From positions 248,001 through 312,000 of the forward strand of contig JAKAFP010000003.1 in NCBI GenBank assembly GCA_021825925.1: a stretch of 64,000 nucleotides of DNA, given 5' to 3'. Numbering within the stretch: the stretch's first letter is position 1; every line of letters starts with the position of its first letter. Of this stretch, positions 15,624 to 24,286 are shown piece by piece. The notes under the pieces are model-generated. The model was not told the origin of the DNA. It made no database searches and saw only the letters and a list, made by a program, of their open reading frames with translations. The translations under genes and the position numbers were made by a program. The stretch is from Chloroflexota bacterium (GTDB lineage: Bacteria > Chloroflexota > Anaerolineae > Anaerolineales > Anaerolineaceae).

Positions 15624-17267
15624 TTATTCTCTGAAGATTCTGACCCTGCGGTTGGGGTCCTTGCCGTAGGAATGGGAAACCAGTTCTGCCTGGCGTGCCA
15701 TCTCGTGTTGTATTCTGCGGACGTTGGAATTGGCCGGGGGCAGATCCACCCATTTTTGGCCATTGATCACTGCCTGGATGGCAGATTCAGTCTGGCGGGC
15801 AACGTCGTCGTAATTGGCAGCCACGCTGTCATTGGGCAGATTGAACACTTCTGCCAGTGATTGTTCGATCTGGTTGATGGTGTTGGCGCGCAGTACATAA
15901 ATTGGAACACCGCGAGCTTCGGCGTCCATGATGGGCTGCTGGCGTGAACGGTAATAAGCACGCAGGGTAAGTACAATATCGGCATCATCAATGTCTCTGG
16001 CGATGGTGGCAGGCACGCCCAGCCTTGCCGCAGCTTGCTGCATACGGTTGCGGGCGACCCCATAAGGGTAAATCCGGACGATGCGATTGGGGTTGCGTTG
16101 AGAGATCACCCGTTGAGGGGGTTGATCGTAGGATTCAGGTTCAAAAGAGACTTCAGGCCTTTGCCGATTGGTGACGTATGGCTGAGGCTGATCTCCCTTT
16201 CTCATTTCACCGCTGCCCTGATAGGAACGCCGGGTACCTTGCACCATACCCTTGGTACCCGCTGCTTTGACCGGTTTTTCGATGTGAATTTCGTCTTTTC
16301 CATCCCGCCAGCGGATCTCTGGGGTCACCGGGTAACCGCGTACGATGGTGTCAACCACTTCTGCCACATCGGGGTGAATGGCCACACGATCGCGGTCTTG
16401 CAGCTCGACCAACACATCAAAGGTGGGGGGAGAGCGCCTTTCGAGCACGGTCTTTTGGGTTCCGCGGCGGCGGGCTTCTTCATCAGAAAGCGTCACCGAT
16501 TCGATACCGCCGATCAGGTCAGAAAGGGTGGGGTTGAGCAACAAATTTTCCATGGTGCGCCCGTGGGCGGTGGCCACCAACTGCACACCGCGTTCAGCGA
16601 TAGTGCGTGCTGCCATGGCTTCGAGTTCACGACCGATCTCATCAATGATGATCACTTCGGGGTTGTGATTTTCAACCGCCTCGATCATTACCTCGTGTTG
16701 AAGGGAGGGTGTGGCCACCTGCATGCGGCGGGCTTTACCCACTGCCGGGTGGGGCACATCTCCATCCCCGCCGATCTCGTTGGAGGTATCAACAATGATG
16801 ACGCGTTTGGTTTCTGCCAATATACGCGCGGATTCACGAAGCATGGTGGTTTTACCGATGCCCGGTTTACCCAACAATAGAATGCTTTTGCCTGATTCGA
16901 CCAGGTCCTGGATGATGTCAATGGTACCGTAGACAGCGCGTCCCACGCGGCAGGTCAGACCCACGATGACGTTATGCCGGTTGCGGATCGCAGAGATGCG
17001 GTGCAGGGTGCGTTCAAGGCCGGCGCGGTTATCGGCATCAAATTCGCCGATATGTTCGACCACAAAATCAATATCAGTGCGCTTGATTTCTTCTTCACTT
17101 AAGATAACTTCTCCGCTTACGAACCGTGCGATCGGTTGACGGCCAAGATCCAGAATAATTTCAAGCAAATTCTCGCTGTTATTGGCTTTTTTTACCGCTT
17201 CGACAATTCGAGCAGGTAAAACGGTCATTAAAATATGTAAATCGTCAGTAATCCTTTTTTGTGTCAT
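15624..17267 (-). CDS. SpoIIIAA-like AAA ATPase with C-terminal R3H domain
   Basis: A 547-residue protein of the type found in Chloroflexota and cyanobacteria. The N-terminal region leads to a secretion-ATPase-like domain with Walker A GKPGIGKTT (133-141) and Walker B VIIIDEIG, resembling the sporulation ATPase SpoIIIAA and plastid Ycf45. A central polar linker (about 345-400) follows. Residues about 420-470 form an alpha/beta module (VRIYPYGVARNRMQQAAARL ... VPIYVLRAN), and the C terminus (about 485-547) is an R3H-type single-stranded nucleic-acid-binding domain. Its cellular role is not established. It is directly upstream of tmk. Confidence 0.82.
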   Translation of the reverse strand: MTQKRITDDLHILMTVLPARIVEAVKKANNSENLLEIILDLGRQPIARFVSGEVILSEEEIKRTDIDFVVEHIGEFDADNRAGLERTLHRISAIRNRHNVIVGLTCRVGRAVYGTIDIIQDLVESGKSILLLGKPGIGKTTMLRESARILAETKRVIIVDTSNEIGGDGDVPHPAVGKARRMQVATPSLQHEVMIEAVENHNPEVIIIDEIGRELEAMAARTIAERGVQLVATAHGRTMENLLLNPTLSDLIGGIESVTLSDEEARRRGTQKTVLERRSPPTFDVLVELQDRDRVAIHPDVAEVVDTIVRGYPVTPEIRWRDGKDEIHIEKPVKAAGTKGMVQGTRRSYQGSGEMRKGDQPQPYVTNRQRPEVSFEPESYDQPPQRVISQRNPNRIVRIYPYGVARNRMQQAAARLGVPATIARDIDDADIVLTLRAYYRSRQQPIMDAEARGVPIYVLRANTINQIEQSLAEVFNLPNDSVAANYDDVARQTESAIQAVINGQKWVDLPPANSNVRRIQHEMARQAELVSHSYGKDPNRRVRIFRE

Positions 17268-17305
17268 GGTAACCCTATAGTTCTATTTTAACGTTAATCC
17301 TTGAT

Positions 17306-17854
17306 TTAATCGTGTTTCCTGCCATCCAAAGCCTGCTTATTTATCTTGAATTTGCGAATTGCAAGAGAGAAGAACAAGTAAATTCCATATCCCAAAATAA
17401 CCCCTGTTCCGTTGAGGATGACATCATTAATATCCACGGTGTGGTAAAGCGTACCAATCACCAGGATGACTGCCAATTGAGTACCTTCGAGTGTCAGGCC
17501 GGTCAGCAGCGCCCATAAAAGGAGTTTAAACCATTTGGGCTTGAGAAAATAACCCAACCCAAAACCAAAGGGGATGGTCAAAATGGCGTTCAGTCCAAAA
17601 TCAACCAGCAGCCACTTTAAAGAGAAGGGATGGTGAGTAATGGATAGGAAGTATAGCGGCGAAAGATTGGTGCGGTTCAGGTTGTTTAGTGTTTCCGTCA
17701 ATGATAGGTTGGCAGGCCAATTGGAGGGGATCGAAATTGGAAAAAAGATCACCCCGACAACTGCAATGATGTATAGACCAAACAAGATGATCCCGATTAA
17801 TTTCTTCCATCCCTGTATTCGATGACGCAGGCACACCAGGGTCAAAATAACCAA
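17306..17854 (-). CDS. VanZ family membrane protein, start codon uncertain
   Basis: A polytopic protein with the VanZ signature DINDVILNGTGVILGYGIYL near the C terminus and several membrane helices. The first canonical start is TTG 17854, but this would remove half of the first helix. The frame stays open upstream (RKDVFIYFLQFIPTPLIISL). Candidate starts there are ATA 17912-17914, overlapping the preceding stop as ATAA, or ATT 17894-17896, preceded by AAAGGA at seven bases. VanZ proteins are linked to glycopeptide resistance only by name; most are of unknown function. Confidence 0.75.
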   Translation of the reverse strand: MVILTLVCLRHRIQGWKKLIGIILFGLYIIAVVGVIFFPISIPSNWPANLSLTETLNNLNRTNLSPLYFLSITHHPFSLKWLLVDFGLNAILTIPFGFGLGYFLKPKWFKLLLWALLTGLTLEGTQLAVILVIGTLYHTVDINDVILNGTGVILGYGIYLFFSLAIRKFKINKQALDGRKHD

Positions 17855-17910
17855 ACTTATGATCAGCGGGGTGGGAATGAATTGAAGGAAATAAATAAAT
17901 ACGTCCTTTC

Positions 17911-18810
17911 TTATTGGGCAGTAGTCTCGTCATCCATCGAAAGATGACTGACCATCGGTGTGGTAGGCTCAGCCTGACGGTTTTTCACCAGCTTGCCATT
18001 GGTGATGATTACCCCGTTGCGTTGCAGCACGGCCAGGTGTTTGACCAGCAGCGTGAAATGGTTGGAAGATTCCCCGCCTATTATTTCAAGGGTATTCAGC
18101 AGCCAAGCTTGATAGGATCGGACCTGCAAAAAGACAGGCTGGCCTATATCATCAAATTGGCTGATCAACGAAATGAGCAGTGAGTTAATATCCAGCACCG
18201 CCGGGTGGATCAATGGACGCAGGTACAATCCATTTGGACCGGTACTGCTTTCAACAAAAGCAACGATCTCGTCGTTTTCGCGATAAACCAACCGGCGGGT
18301 TCCTCCGTTGGAATAGGCTTCGGCGGCTTGAACAATGGGAGGAACCAGTGATTGATAAAGGGTACGCAATTGGGGGTCATCAGTTGGGACCGCGATTGAC
18401 CATTCATGATCTGATGCCGGGGATGCGGTGATTTTCTTTGGCAGTTTCCATGCGGCTTCCCAGCCGTAAGGCGAAAAACCTGTTTTGCGCAAAGATTCAA
18501 AAACAGGCGAGGATTCGGACACTTCTGCGAGCACATTAAGTGCACCCATCTCACCGGCTTTGCCGTTCAAGTAATCCCAAAGTTCAAGTGTTTCATTGAA
18601 ATTTTTTGAGTTTTCAATAACCAAAAAATTTAAGCGGGCGGAGCGTTCCCCTGAACTATGCAATATCTGGCTGATCAGGCAGGTGTCTGTGTCTGAAGAT
18701 TCAACCACGGCTGTAAAACTCTCCGCTGAGGGTTTAAGACGGGAGGCCAACGAGGCAATACCAAGGGGGTTGCCATGGGTGAGGAAATATCTTTGATTGA
18801 GGCAGATCAA
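17911..18810 (-). CDS. Probable tandem GNAT-like acetyltransferase, start codon uncertain
   Basis: About 300 residues with two halves that each look like an acetyltransferase fold: an N-terminal part ending NFLVIENSKNF ... LRKTGFSPYGWEAAWKL, and a C-terminal part with RRLVYRENDEIVAFVES and PVFLQVRSYQAWLLNTLE. The canonical TTG 18810 truncates the protein. The open frame continues upstream as [20 protein letters not shown], a typical GNAT opening, starting at ATA 18868-18870. This ATA overlaps the pdxT stop as ATAA and has GGAG eight bases before it. The substrate is unknown. It sits between pdxT and the VanZ gene. Confidence 0.6.
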   Translation of the reverse strand: MICLNQRYFLTHGNPLGIASLASRLKPSAESFTAVVESSDTDTCLISQILHSSGERSARLNFLVIENSKNFNETLELWDYLNGKAGEMGALNVLAEVSESSPVFESLRKTGFSPYGWEAAWKLPKKITASPASDHEWSIAVPTDDPQLRTLYQSLVPPIVQAAEAYSNGGTRRLVYRENDEIVAFVESSTGPNGLYLRPLIHPAVLDINSLLISLISQFDDIGQPVFLQVRSYQAWLLNTLEIIGGESSNHFTLLVKHLAVLQRNGVIITNGKLVKNRQAEPTTPMVSHLSMDDETTAQ

Positions 18811-18866
18811 TCCGTTGTGATGGCGAATTAATGATGGAAGATCATACCAGGCGAACGGGCGAACGG

Positions 18867-19445
18867 TTATTTTGCCAACTCCATAAAGTAGCGGTGGAAG
18901 CGGTTATCCCGGGTTAATTCCGGATGGAATGAGGTGGCTAACAGCTTTCCTTGTCTGGCCGCCACGATCCTGCCGTCTTCAAGCGTGGATATCACTTCAA
19001 CACCTTTGCCAACCGATTCGATCAACGGTGCGCGAATAAACACTGCGTGGAAGGGAACGTCTTTTTTTTCATCCGGGTCCAAACCAGGTACTTTTAGATC
19101 CACTTCAAAGCTATCCACCTGGCGGCCGAAGGCGTTTCTTTCGATCACAATATCCATCAACGCCAACAAGGGCTGCGGACGGTGCGCGTCTTTGGCTAAA
19201 AAGATGGCTCCGGCGCAGGTACCCCAAATGGCTTGTTTCTGACCAAAAGATCTTAATGGTTCCATTAACCCATAAGCGGTTGCGAGTTTGCCGATGGTGG
19301 TTGATTCTCCACCTGGAATGATCAATCCGCTCAAACCATTAAGATGCTCAGGAAGTCTAACCTGAACCACTTCTGCTCCCAATGTTTCGAGCATCACCTG
19401 GTGTTCTGCGAAATCACCTTGTAATGCCAGGACGCCAATTTTCAT
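18867..19445 (-). CDS. pdxT: Pyridoxal 5'-phosphate synthase glutaminase subunit PdxT
   Basis: PdxT hydrolyses glutamine and channels ammonia to PdxS for vitamin B6 synthesis. The 192 residues contain the GGEST oxyanion motif (45-49), the nucleophile C77 in [10 protein letters not shown], and the H-x-E pair in FHPEL near the C terminus. It starts nine bases downstream of pdxS, consistent with equimolar expression of the dodecameric complex. The stop overlaps a possible ATA start of the next gene. Confidence 0.95.
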   Translation of the reverse strand: MKIGVLALQGDFAEHQVMLETLGAEVVQVRLPEHLNGLSGLIIPGGESTTIGKLATAYGLMEPLRSFGQKQAIWGTCAGAIFLAKDAHRPQPLLALMDIVIERNAFGRQVDSFEVDLKVPGLDPDEKKDVPFHAVFIRAPLIESVGKGVEVISTLEDGRIVAARQGKLLATSFHPELTRDNRFHRYFMELAK

Positions 19446-19454
19446 ATAAGAACC

Positions 19455-20342
19455 TTACCAACCACGGGTAGCGATTTTCTCTGCGTCGGCCATGGATGAG
19501 ATCTGGCGGCCAACCATGGCTTCACCCAGGTTGCGGCTTACATCTGCGAGGATCTTGGCGTCTTTGTAATGAGTAGTGGCTTTAACAATGGCGGTGGCGC
19601 GTTTGGAGGGATCACCGGATTTGAAAATACCGGAACCGACAAATACACCGTCCACACCCAGTTGCATCATCAATGCGGCGTCTGCAGGAGTGGCAATGCC
19701 ACCAGCGGCAAAGTTCACCACGGGCAGACGGCCTAATTTTCGGGTTTCAACAACCAGTTCAAACGGCGCACCAATTTCTTTGGCAAAGGTCATTAATTCT
19801 TCTTCGGGCAGGTTTTGTAATCTGCGTATCTCGCCCAATACGGTGCGGGCATGTCGAACGGCTTCAACCACGTCACCAGTACCAGCTTCACCCTTGGTAC
19901 GGATCATGGCAGCGCCTTCACCAATGCGGCGTAGGGCTTCACCCAGGTTGCGGCAGCCGCAGACAAAGGGAACTTTGAAATCGTGTTTGTAAATGTGATT
20001 GGCTTCATCGGCGGGGGTGAGCACTTCTGATTCGTCAATATAATCAACGCCAATGGATTCGAGAATTTGGGCTTCAACAAAATGGCCGATGCGGCATTTT
20101 GCCATCACTGGAATGCTGACCGCTTCAATGATCTTTTGGATCATGTCAGGGTCACTCATGCGTGCAACACCGCCATCCGCACGAATATCTGCAGGTACAC
20201 GTTCAAGCGCCATAACAGCACAGGCGCCGGCATCTTCTGCAATTTTGGCATGATCGGCGTTGACAACATCCATGATCACGCCGCCTTTAAGCATCTGGGC
20301 TAAACCCTTTTTAACTTCAAATGAACCTGTTTTTTGTTCCAT
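19455..20342 (-). CDS. pdxS: Pyridoxal 5'-phosphate synthase subunit PdxS
   Basis: PdxS builds pyridoxal phosphate from ribose 5-phosphate, glyceraldehyde 3-phosphate and ammonia. The 295-residue TIM barrel starts [23 protein letters not shown] 20342 has GGAGG just before it, and upstream in-frame ATGs have no such site. Conserved blocks include [34 protein letters not shown] (active-site lysine) and [20 protein letters not shown]. It is the first gene of the PLP unit and probably of the whole minus-strand run to comEC. Confidence 0.97.
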   Translation of the reverse strand: MEQKTGSFEVKKGLAQMLKGGVIMDVVNADHAKIAEDAGACAVMALERVPADIRADGGVARMSDPDMIQKIIEAVSIPVMAKCRIGHFVEAQILESIGVDYIDESEVLTPADEANHIYKHDFKVPFVCGCRNLGEALRRIGEGAAMIRTKGEAGTGDVVEAVRHARTVLGEIRRLQNLPEEELMTFAKEIGAPFELVVETRKLGRLPVVNFAAGGIATPADAALMMQLGVDGVFVGSGIFKSGDPSKRATAIVKATTHYKDAKILADVSRNLGEAMVGRQISSMADAEKIATRGW

Positions 20343-20363
20343 AATCCAGCCTCCTGAATGCAA

Positions 20364-20385
20364 ACTCTTCATTATATAGAAGAGT
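20364..20385 (-). promoter_or_regulatory. Dyad centred on the -10 box of pdxS
   Basis: ACTCTTC and GAAGAGT form a perfect 7-bp inverted repeat flanking ATTATATA. On the minus strand this contains TATAAT at a plausible -10 position about 30 bases before the pdxS start. No good -35 is seen. A dyad over the -10 suits repressor binding or a 5' hairpin. Confidence 0.45.
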
Positions 20386-20437
20386 AATTTTTCGTGTATC
20401 GTGATTCTACCACGGCCACCATGGGCAGGCAACCAAC

Positions 20438-20472
20438 TTAAAAGAAAAGCCCCCTATTTTACCTCTGGGGGC
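20438..20472 (-). terminator. Terminator downstream of the PilZ gene
   Basis: On the minus strand GCCCCC ... GGGGGC closes a 12-base loop and is followed by TTTTCTTTT. It lies 28 bp after the PilZ stop. Confidence 0.75.
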
Positions 20473-20499
20473 GATGCAATCGAGGAAAAAGTATGGTTC

Positions 20500-20922
20500 T
20501 TATCCTCGTGTTGGGTAAGGCAATGTGATCACACCATTTGCTTCAAGGTTTCGCAGGCGAAGCTGTTCCGACATGATTCGGCTGTAAGGAATCCCTTTTT
20601 CAAGTTTTAACGCCACCTGATTGTAATTACGCCGGACCACTTCCCCCATGATCTCTACTTCTACACCATCCGGAAAACGAAGAAGAGCCATGATGGGTCC
20701 GTTTTTAACGAGGGCGGCATTCGAAATGGCAAAACGGATCCCGCCTTCACTAATATCCAACACAAGGCAGGAATGGTGATTCAAGATCATTTCAGGCAGG
20801 AATTTTAACGGACACCTGGTGGGATAAAAAATGCGCACATGCCGTCTTCTATTTTCAAATCCCTGGTTGGAGGTATTTGAATCAGTAGGCTCAACTTTTT
20901 GCCGATCGACAATTTGATCCAT
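20500..20922 (-). CDS. PilZ domain protein (c-di-GMP receptor candidate)
   Basis: A 140-residue protein whose core has the PilZ motifs: an arginine cluster RRRHVRI (R-x3-R) and, about 35 residues later, DISEGGIRF (D-x-S-x-x-G). A hydrophobic strand pattern follows (IMALLRFPDGVEVEIMGEVV). These are the residues that bind cyclic di-GMP. The N-terminal 25 residues are polar and probably flexible. ATG 20922 is chosen over the GTG immediately before it. No partner effector is adjacent, although the chemoreceptor gene is near. Confidence 0.85.
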   Translation of the reverse strand: MDQIVDRQKVEPTDSNTSNQGFENRRRHVRIFYPTRCPLKFLPEMILNHHSCLVLDISEGGIRFAISNAALVKNGPIMALLRFPDGVEVEIMGEVVRRNYNQVALKLEKGIPYSRIMSEQLRLRNLEANGVITLPYPTRG

Positions 20923-21246
20923 CACAGTTTTTCTCTTGGTCAGATGGCTAATAATAAAATGAGCACCTACCTGTTATCATTAAAAAGAATCGTGATATCC
21001 CTTTTGCAGTGAAGTATTCGGGAGGGACCAAACTGAATTTTTGACAGAATCTAGAAAAACAGTATTGAGCGGTTTTCAAAAATAACCACTTCGATCTGAT
21101 TCCAATAAAAGGTTGAAATAATTAATTCCGGGAGAGTACCGATAAATTCCGATATTATGAACCAATTAGATTATAGCAATGTTAATTAAAATATTTTAAT
21201 CCTGTCTTTTTTGTAAGGACGAAAAAATTACCGGATTGCGGCTGAA
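20923..21246. other. 324-bp A+T-rich gap without a recognisable gene
   Basis: No credible open frame. On the plus strand TTGACA (21041-21046) and TATTGA (21063-21068) are 16 bp apart, a passable sigma-70 promoter that would read antisense into the O-methyltransferase gene. The left end must also hold the PilZ promoter (minus strand), which I cannot place. Confidence 0.4.
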
Positions 21247-21837
21247 TCAAATTTTTCGGCACACCAACTCACCTTTTCCGATGGGCAGGATCATAGCATC
21301 CACTCGTTCATCAGATAAAGCTCTCTCGAGTACGGGGCGAAGGGCGGCTTGATGGTTGATAGCGTTATCAGCGATAAGCAGACCATTCTTGACCAGTTTT
21401 GGAACCACTAAATCATAACAATCAGCATAAACTTCCTTTTCTGCATCCAAAAAACAAAAGGCTATCTGGTTGATTCCTTTAATGAGTTGACGAGCGTCAC
21501 CTTGGACCAAAGTTACGGTATTTTCGACTTCAGCGATACAAAAAGTCTCTTTGGCCAGACTTACTTTATCCGGCAGCACTTCAAAAGTCATGATAGTTCG
21601 ATGAGATGTTTCACAAGCCAATGCCAGCCACAAGGTGGAATAGCCGGCACTGGTGCCGATCTCAATCACATTACCGGTAGGTGCGCCTGCCAGCATCAAT
21701 GCCAGAAAACGCCCGATCTCCGGTGGTATTTGACGCAACCGCTCTAAACGAGGGGTTCCATCTTGCCGGTCTTGCTGATCTATTTTTTCCAGATATTGCA
21801 TCCGCTCAAGCATTGGTTTGTGAATGGAATGAAACAT
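21247..21837 (-). CDS. SAM-dependent O-methyltransferase (CCoAOMT-like)
   Basis: A 196-residue class I methyltransferase. The SAM-binding motif I is [17 protein letters not shown], with [16 protein letters not shown] as the acidic motif, [10 protein letters not shown], and [17 protein letters not shown] for the metal-binding Asp region, typical of the caffeoyl-CoA OMT (family 3) group. ATG 21837 is preferred to GTG 21843 because GAGG lies five bases before it. A TGAT-N4-ATCA dyad sits about 30-45 bp upstream. The substrate is unknown. Confidence 0.85.
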   Translation of the reverse strand: MFHSIHKPMLERMQYLEKIDQQDRQDGTPRLERLRQIPPEIGRFLALMLAGAPTGNVIEIGTSAGYSTLWLALACETSHRTIMTFEVLPDKVSLAKETFCIAEVENTVTLVQGDARQLIKGINQIAFCFLDAEKEVYADCYDLVVPKLVKNGLLIADNAINHQAALRPVLERALSDERVDAMILPIGKGELVCRKI

Positions 21838-21865
21838 GGTCACCTCGCAAAAACGTCACGCAGAA

Positions 21866-21883
21866 ATATGATATTAATCATAT
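21866..21883 (-). promoter_or_regulatory. FNR/CRP-like dyad upstream of the O-methyltransferase gene
   Basis: ATATGAT-ATTA-ATCATAT is a perfect 7-4-7 dyad whose core TGAT-N4-ATCA matches the FNR-type half-site spacing. The left 11 bases recur exactly before the superoxide dismutase gene. Confidence 0.45.
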
Positions 21884-22101
21884 CTTGTTAATCTGGATAA
21901 TATTTATATGATTTTTATGTAACCATTTGAAGAATTTTGTGATTATATATTCAGCGATTAATCATTGTATCTGACATTGTGAAAAGTTAAGTTTGACCAC
22001 CTTACTTAAGGATTTGTAAACACAATCGCAAATACGACTATTTTGATTTAAATAGTTGAAAAATTTATCATCAAAGGGGACCGGAGAAGGGATTGGGTAC
22101 C

Positions 22102-24129
22102 ATGAAAATCTTGCAGAACGTCAAGGTTTTTCAGAAAGTCTTATTGTTAGGGGTGATCATTATCGTGGCGTTTACAGCGCTTTTGGCAGCTTATATCTAT
22201 CCGATCTATAAAAACAGTGTGTTTACTCAAAAAGAAGAGCAGACCAAAAACATGGTCAACTCTGCATCGGCTGTAATCGAACATTACGTTGAACTTGCGA
22301 ATAACGGAACCTTGACCACTGATGCAGCTCAATCCGCCGCCATGGATACTGTGAGATACATGCGCTATGACAACGGCAATTATTTTTGGATCAATGATGT
22401 CAATTTAAAACTGATCATGCATCCAAATGTCTCTGCTGAAGATAAACCTGAGTGGTATGTTGATAACGGCTTGAAGGATTATGTTGATCCAAAAGGAAAA
22501 CATATTTTTGTGGAGTTTGTAAAAATTGCCACCGATCAGGGTGAAGGCCATACTGATTACGAGTGGCCAAAGTCTGGTAAAACAGGCGACCCTGCTGACC
22601 CAAAAATCGCTTACGTTAAATTGATCCCTGAATGGGGTTGGGTGGTTGGCACCGGTGTTTATGTGGATGATATTCAAAAACAGATCAACGCCACCTTGAT
22701 CGGGGCAATGATCATGATCCTGGTAATTATTGGCCTCAGCATTCTAGTTGCTGTTTTATTGGCACGTTCAATTGCCAATCCCCTTGGTACAATCACGGCT
22801 GTGGCAGGCCGACTGGCAGAGGGCGATATTTCTGATACCGTAAACTTAAACCGTAAAGATGAAATTGGTTTGCTGGGCAGTGCGTTTGAAAAGATGATCG
22901 AATATCAACGGGCGGCTTCAGATGTGGCTGATCAACTTGCCGCGGGTGATCTAACCGCCACCATTCAACCAAAGGGTGAAAAGGATCGGTTAGGCAATTC
23001 ATTTGTCAAAATGCTAGACAGCCTGCGCGATGCAGTCAGCCAGGTCGCTATAAATGCAGCTTCGCTCGATCAGGCTTCTGATGAACTTTCGCAGGCAGCG
23101 AGCCAGGCGTCACAAGCTACTGCACAAATTGCCAACACCATTCAACAAATTGCCACCGGGTCGGCTGATCAATCTGATGCGATCAGCAGAACGGCTTCTT
23201 CTGTGGACGAAATGGCTCAAGCGATCAGCGGAGTTGCCAAGGGAGCCCAGGAACAAAGCGCCTCTGTCTTCAAGGTATCTAATGCAACGGATCAGATTAA
23301 TAAGGCCATCCTGCAAGTTGCCGGTAATGCAGCCGCGGTAACCACTGATTCGGATGTTGCAGCTGAAGCGGCTCGTAAAGGCGCTGTCACCATCGAACAG
23401 ACGCTGGCGGGTATGCAGAGTATCAAACAAAAGGTCGGTATTTCTGCAGAAAAAGTTGAAGAGATGGGACGCCGTTCAGAAGAAATCGGCAAAATCGTTG
23501 AAACCATCGAAGACATATCTTCTCAAACCAATCTGCTGGCGTTGAACGCAGCCATTGAAGCTGCCCGTGCCGGTGAATACGGCAAAGGTTTTGCCGTTGT
23601 GGCAGATGAAGTTCGTAAACTGGCAGAACGTTCTTCACTGGCAACCAAGGAAATTTCCGATCTGATCGGACGCATCCTCGCCAGTGTTACGGATGCCGTC
23701 AAAGCCATGGAAGATGGCTCAAAGGAAGTTGAAAAAGGTGTCGAAAACGCCAACCACGCCGGCAGCGTTTTATCTGAGATCTTGAATGCGGCCGAAGCAG
23801 TTAATAAACAGGCTGTTTTGGCAGGTGAAGCCACCCAGCACATGAAATCTGTTTCTGAAGAATTGATCCAGGCAGTGGATTCAGTCTCTGCAGTGGTCGA
23901 AGAAAATACAGCGTCAACTGAACAAATGGCAGCCAATTCATCTGAATTACACTCTTCAATTGAGAGCATTGCCAGCATCAGTGAAGAGAACAGCGCCTCC
24001 GTTGAAGAAGTCAGCGCCGGTACTGAAGAGATGAGCGCCCAGGTGGAAGAAGTGACTGCTGCAGCTCAAACACTCTCAGAAATGTCCAAAGTGCTCAAAT
24101 CGGTAGTGGATCGGTTCAAACTGAGCTAA
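22102..24129 (+). CDS. Methyl-accepting chemotaxis protein with Cache sensor
   Basis: A 675-residue chemoreceptor. TM1 is at about 12-33. The extracytoplasmic part (about 40-190) is a single-Cache domain ([30 protein letters not shown], then [13 protein letters not shown]). TM2 (about 200-222) and a HAMP domain ([20 protein letters not shown]) follow. A long coiled coil contains the signalling tip [20 protein letters not shown] and [18 protein letters not shown], which binds CheA/CheW. No che genes are adjacent. ATG 22102 lies about ten bases after GGAGAAGG. A good terminator follows the stop. Confidence 0.93.
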   Translation: MKILQNVKVFQKVLLLGVIIIVAFTALLAAYIYPIYKNSVFTQKEEQTKNMVNSASAVIEHYVELANNGTLTTDAAQSAAMDTVRYMRYDNGNYFWINDVNLKLIMHPNVSAEDKPEWYVDNGLKDYVDPKGKHIFVEFVKIATDQGEGHTDYEWPKSGKTGDPADPKIAYVKLIPEWGWVVGTGVYVDDIQKQINATLIGAMIMILVIIGLSILVAVLLARSIANPLGTITAVAGRLAEGDISDTVNLNRKDEIGLLGSAFEKMIEYQRAASDVADQLAAGDLTATIQPKGEKDRLGNSFVKMLDSLRDAVSQVAINAASLDQASDELSQAASQASQATAQIANTIQQIATGSADQSDAISRTASSVDEMAQAISGVAKGAQEQSASVFKVSNATDQINKAILQVAGNAAAVTTDSDVAAEAARKGAVTIEQTLAGMQSIKQKVGISAEKVEEMGRRSEEIGKIVETIEDISSQTNLLALNAAIEAARAGEYGKGFAVVADEVRKLAERSSLATKEISDLIGRILASVTDAVKAMEDGSKEVEKGVENANHAGSVLSEILNAAEAVNKQAVLAGEATQHMKSVSEELIQAVDSVSAVVEENTASTEQMAANSSELHSSIESIASISEENSASVEEVSAGTEEMSAQVEEVTAAAQTLSEMSKVLKSVVDRFKLS

Positions 24130-24148
24130 AAAGAATTGCAACTCTCTA

Positions 24149-24180
24149 AAAGACATGCCCGAGTGGGCATGTCTTTTTTT
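24149..24180 (+). terminator. Terminator of the chemoreceptor gene
   Basis: AAGACATGCCC-GAGT-GGGCATGTCTT followed by a run of T residues, 20 bp after the stop. Confidence 0.85.
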
Positions 24181-24286
24181 ATCTTAAACGCTTGCCTAAT
24201 CTTGATCTCGATATTTTTGGACAGCTCTGGCTCTTTTCTTGCACCATAATTCTTCAGACGAGTTGAGTCGGTTATGGAGAAATGTT

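Noticed and set aside
16035..16880. 281-residue plus-strand open frame
   Set aside because: Antisense to the well-supported R3H ATPase; His/Phe/Gly-rich composition typical of a shadow frame.
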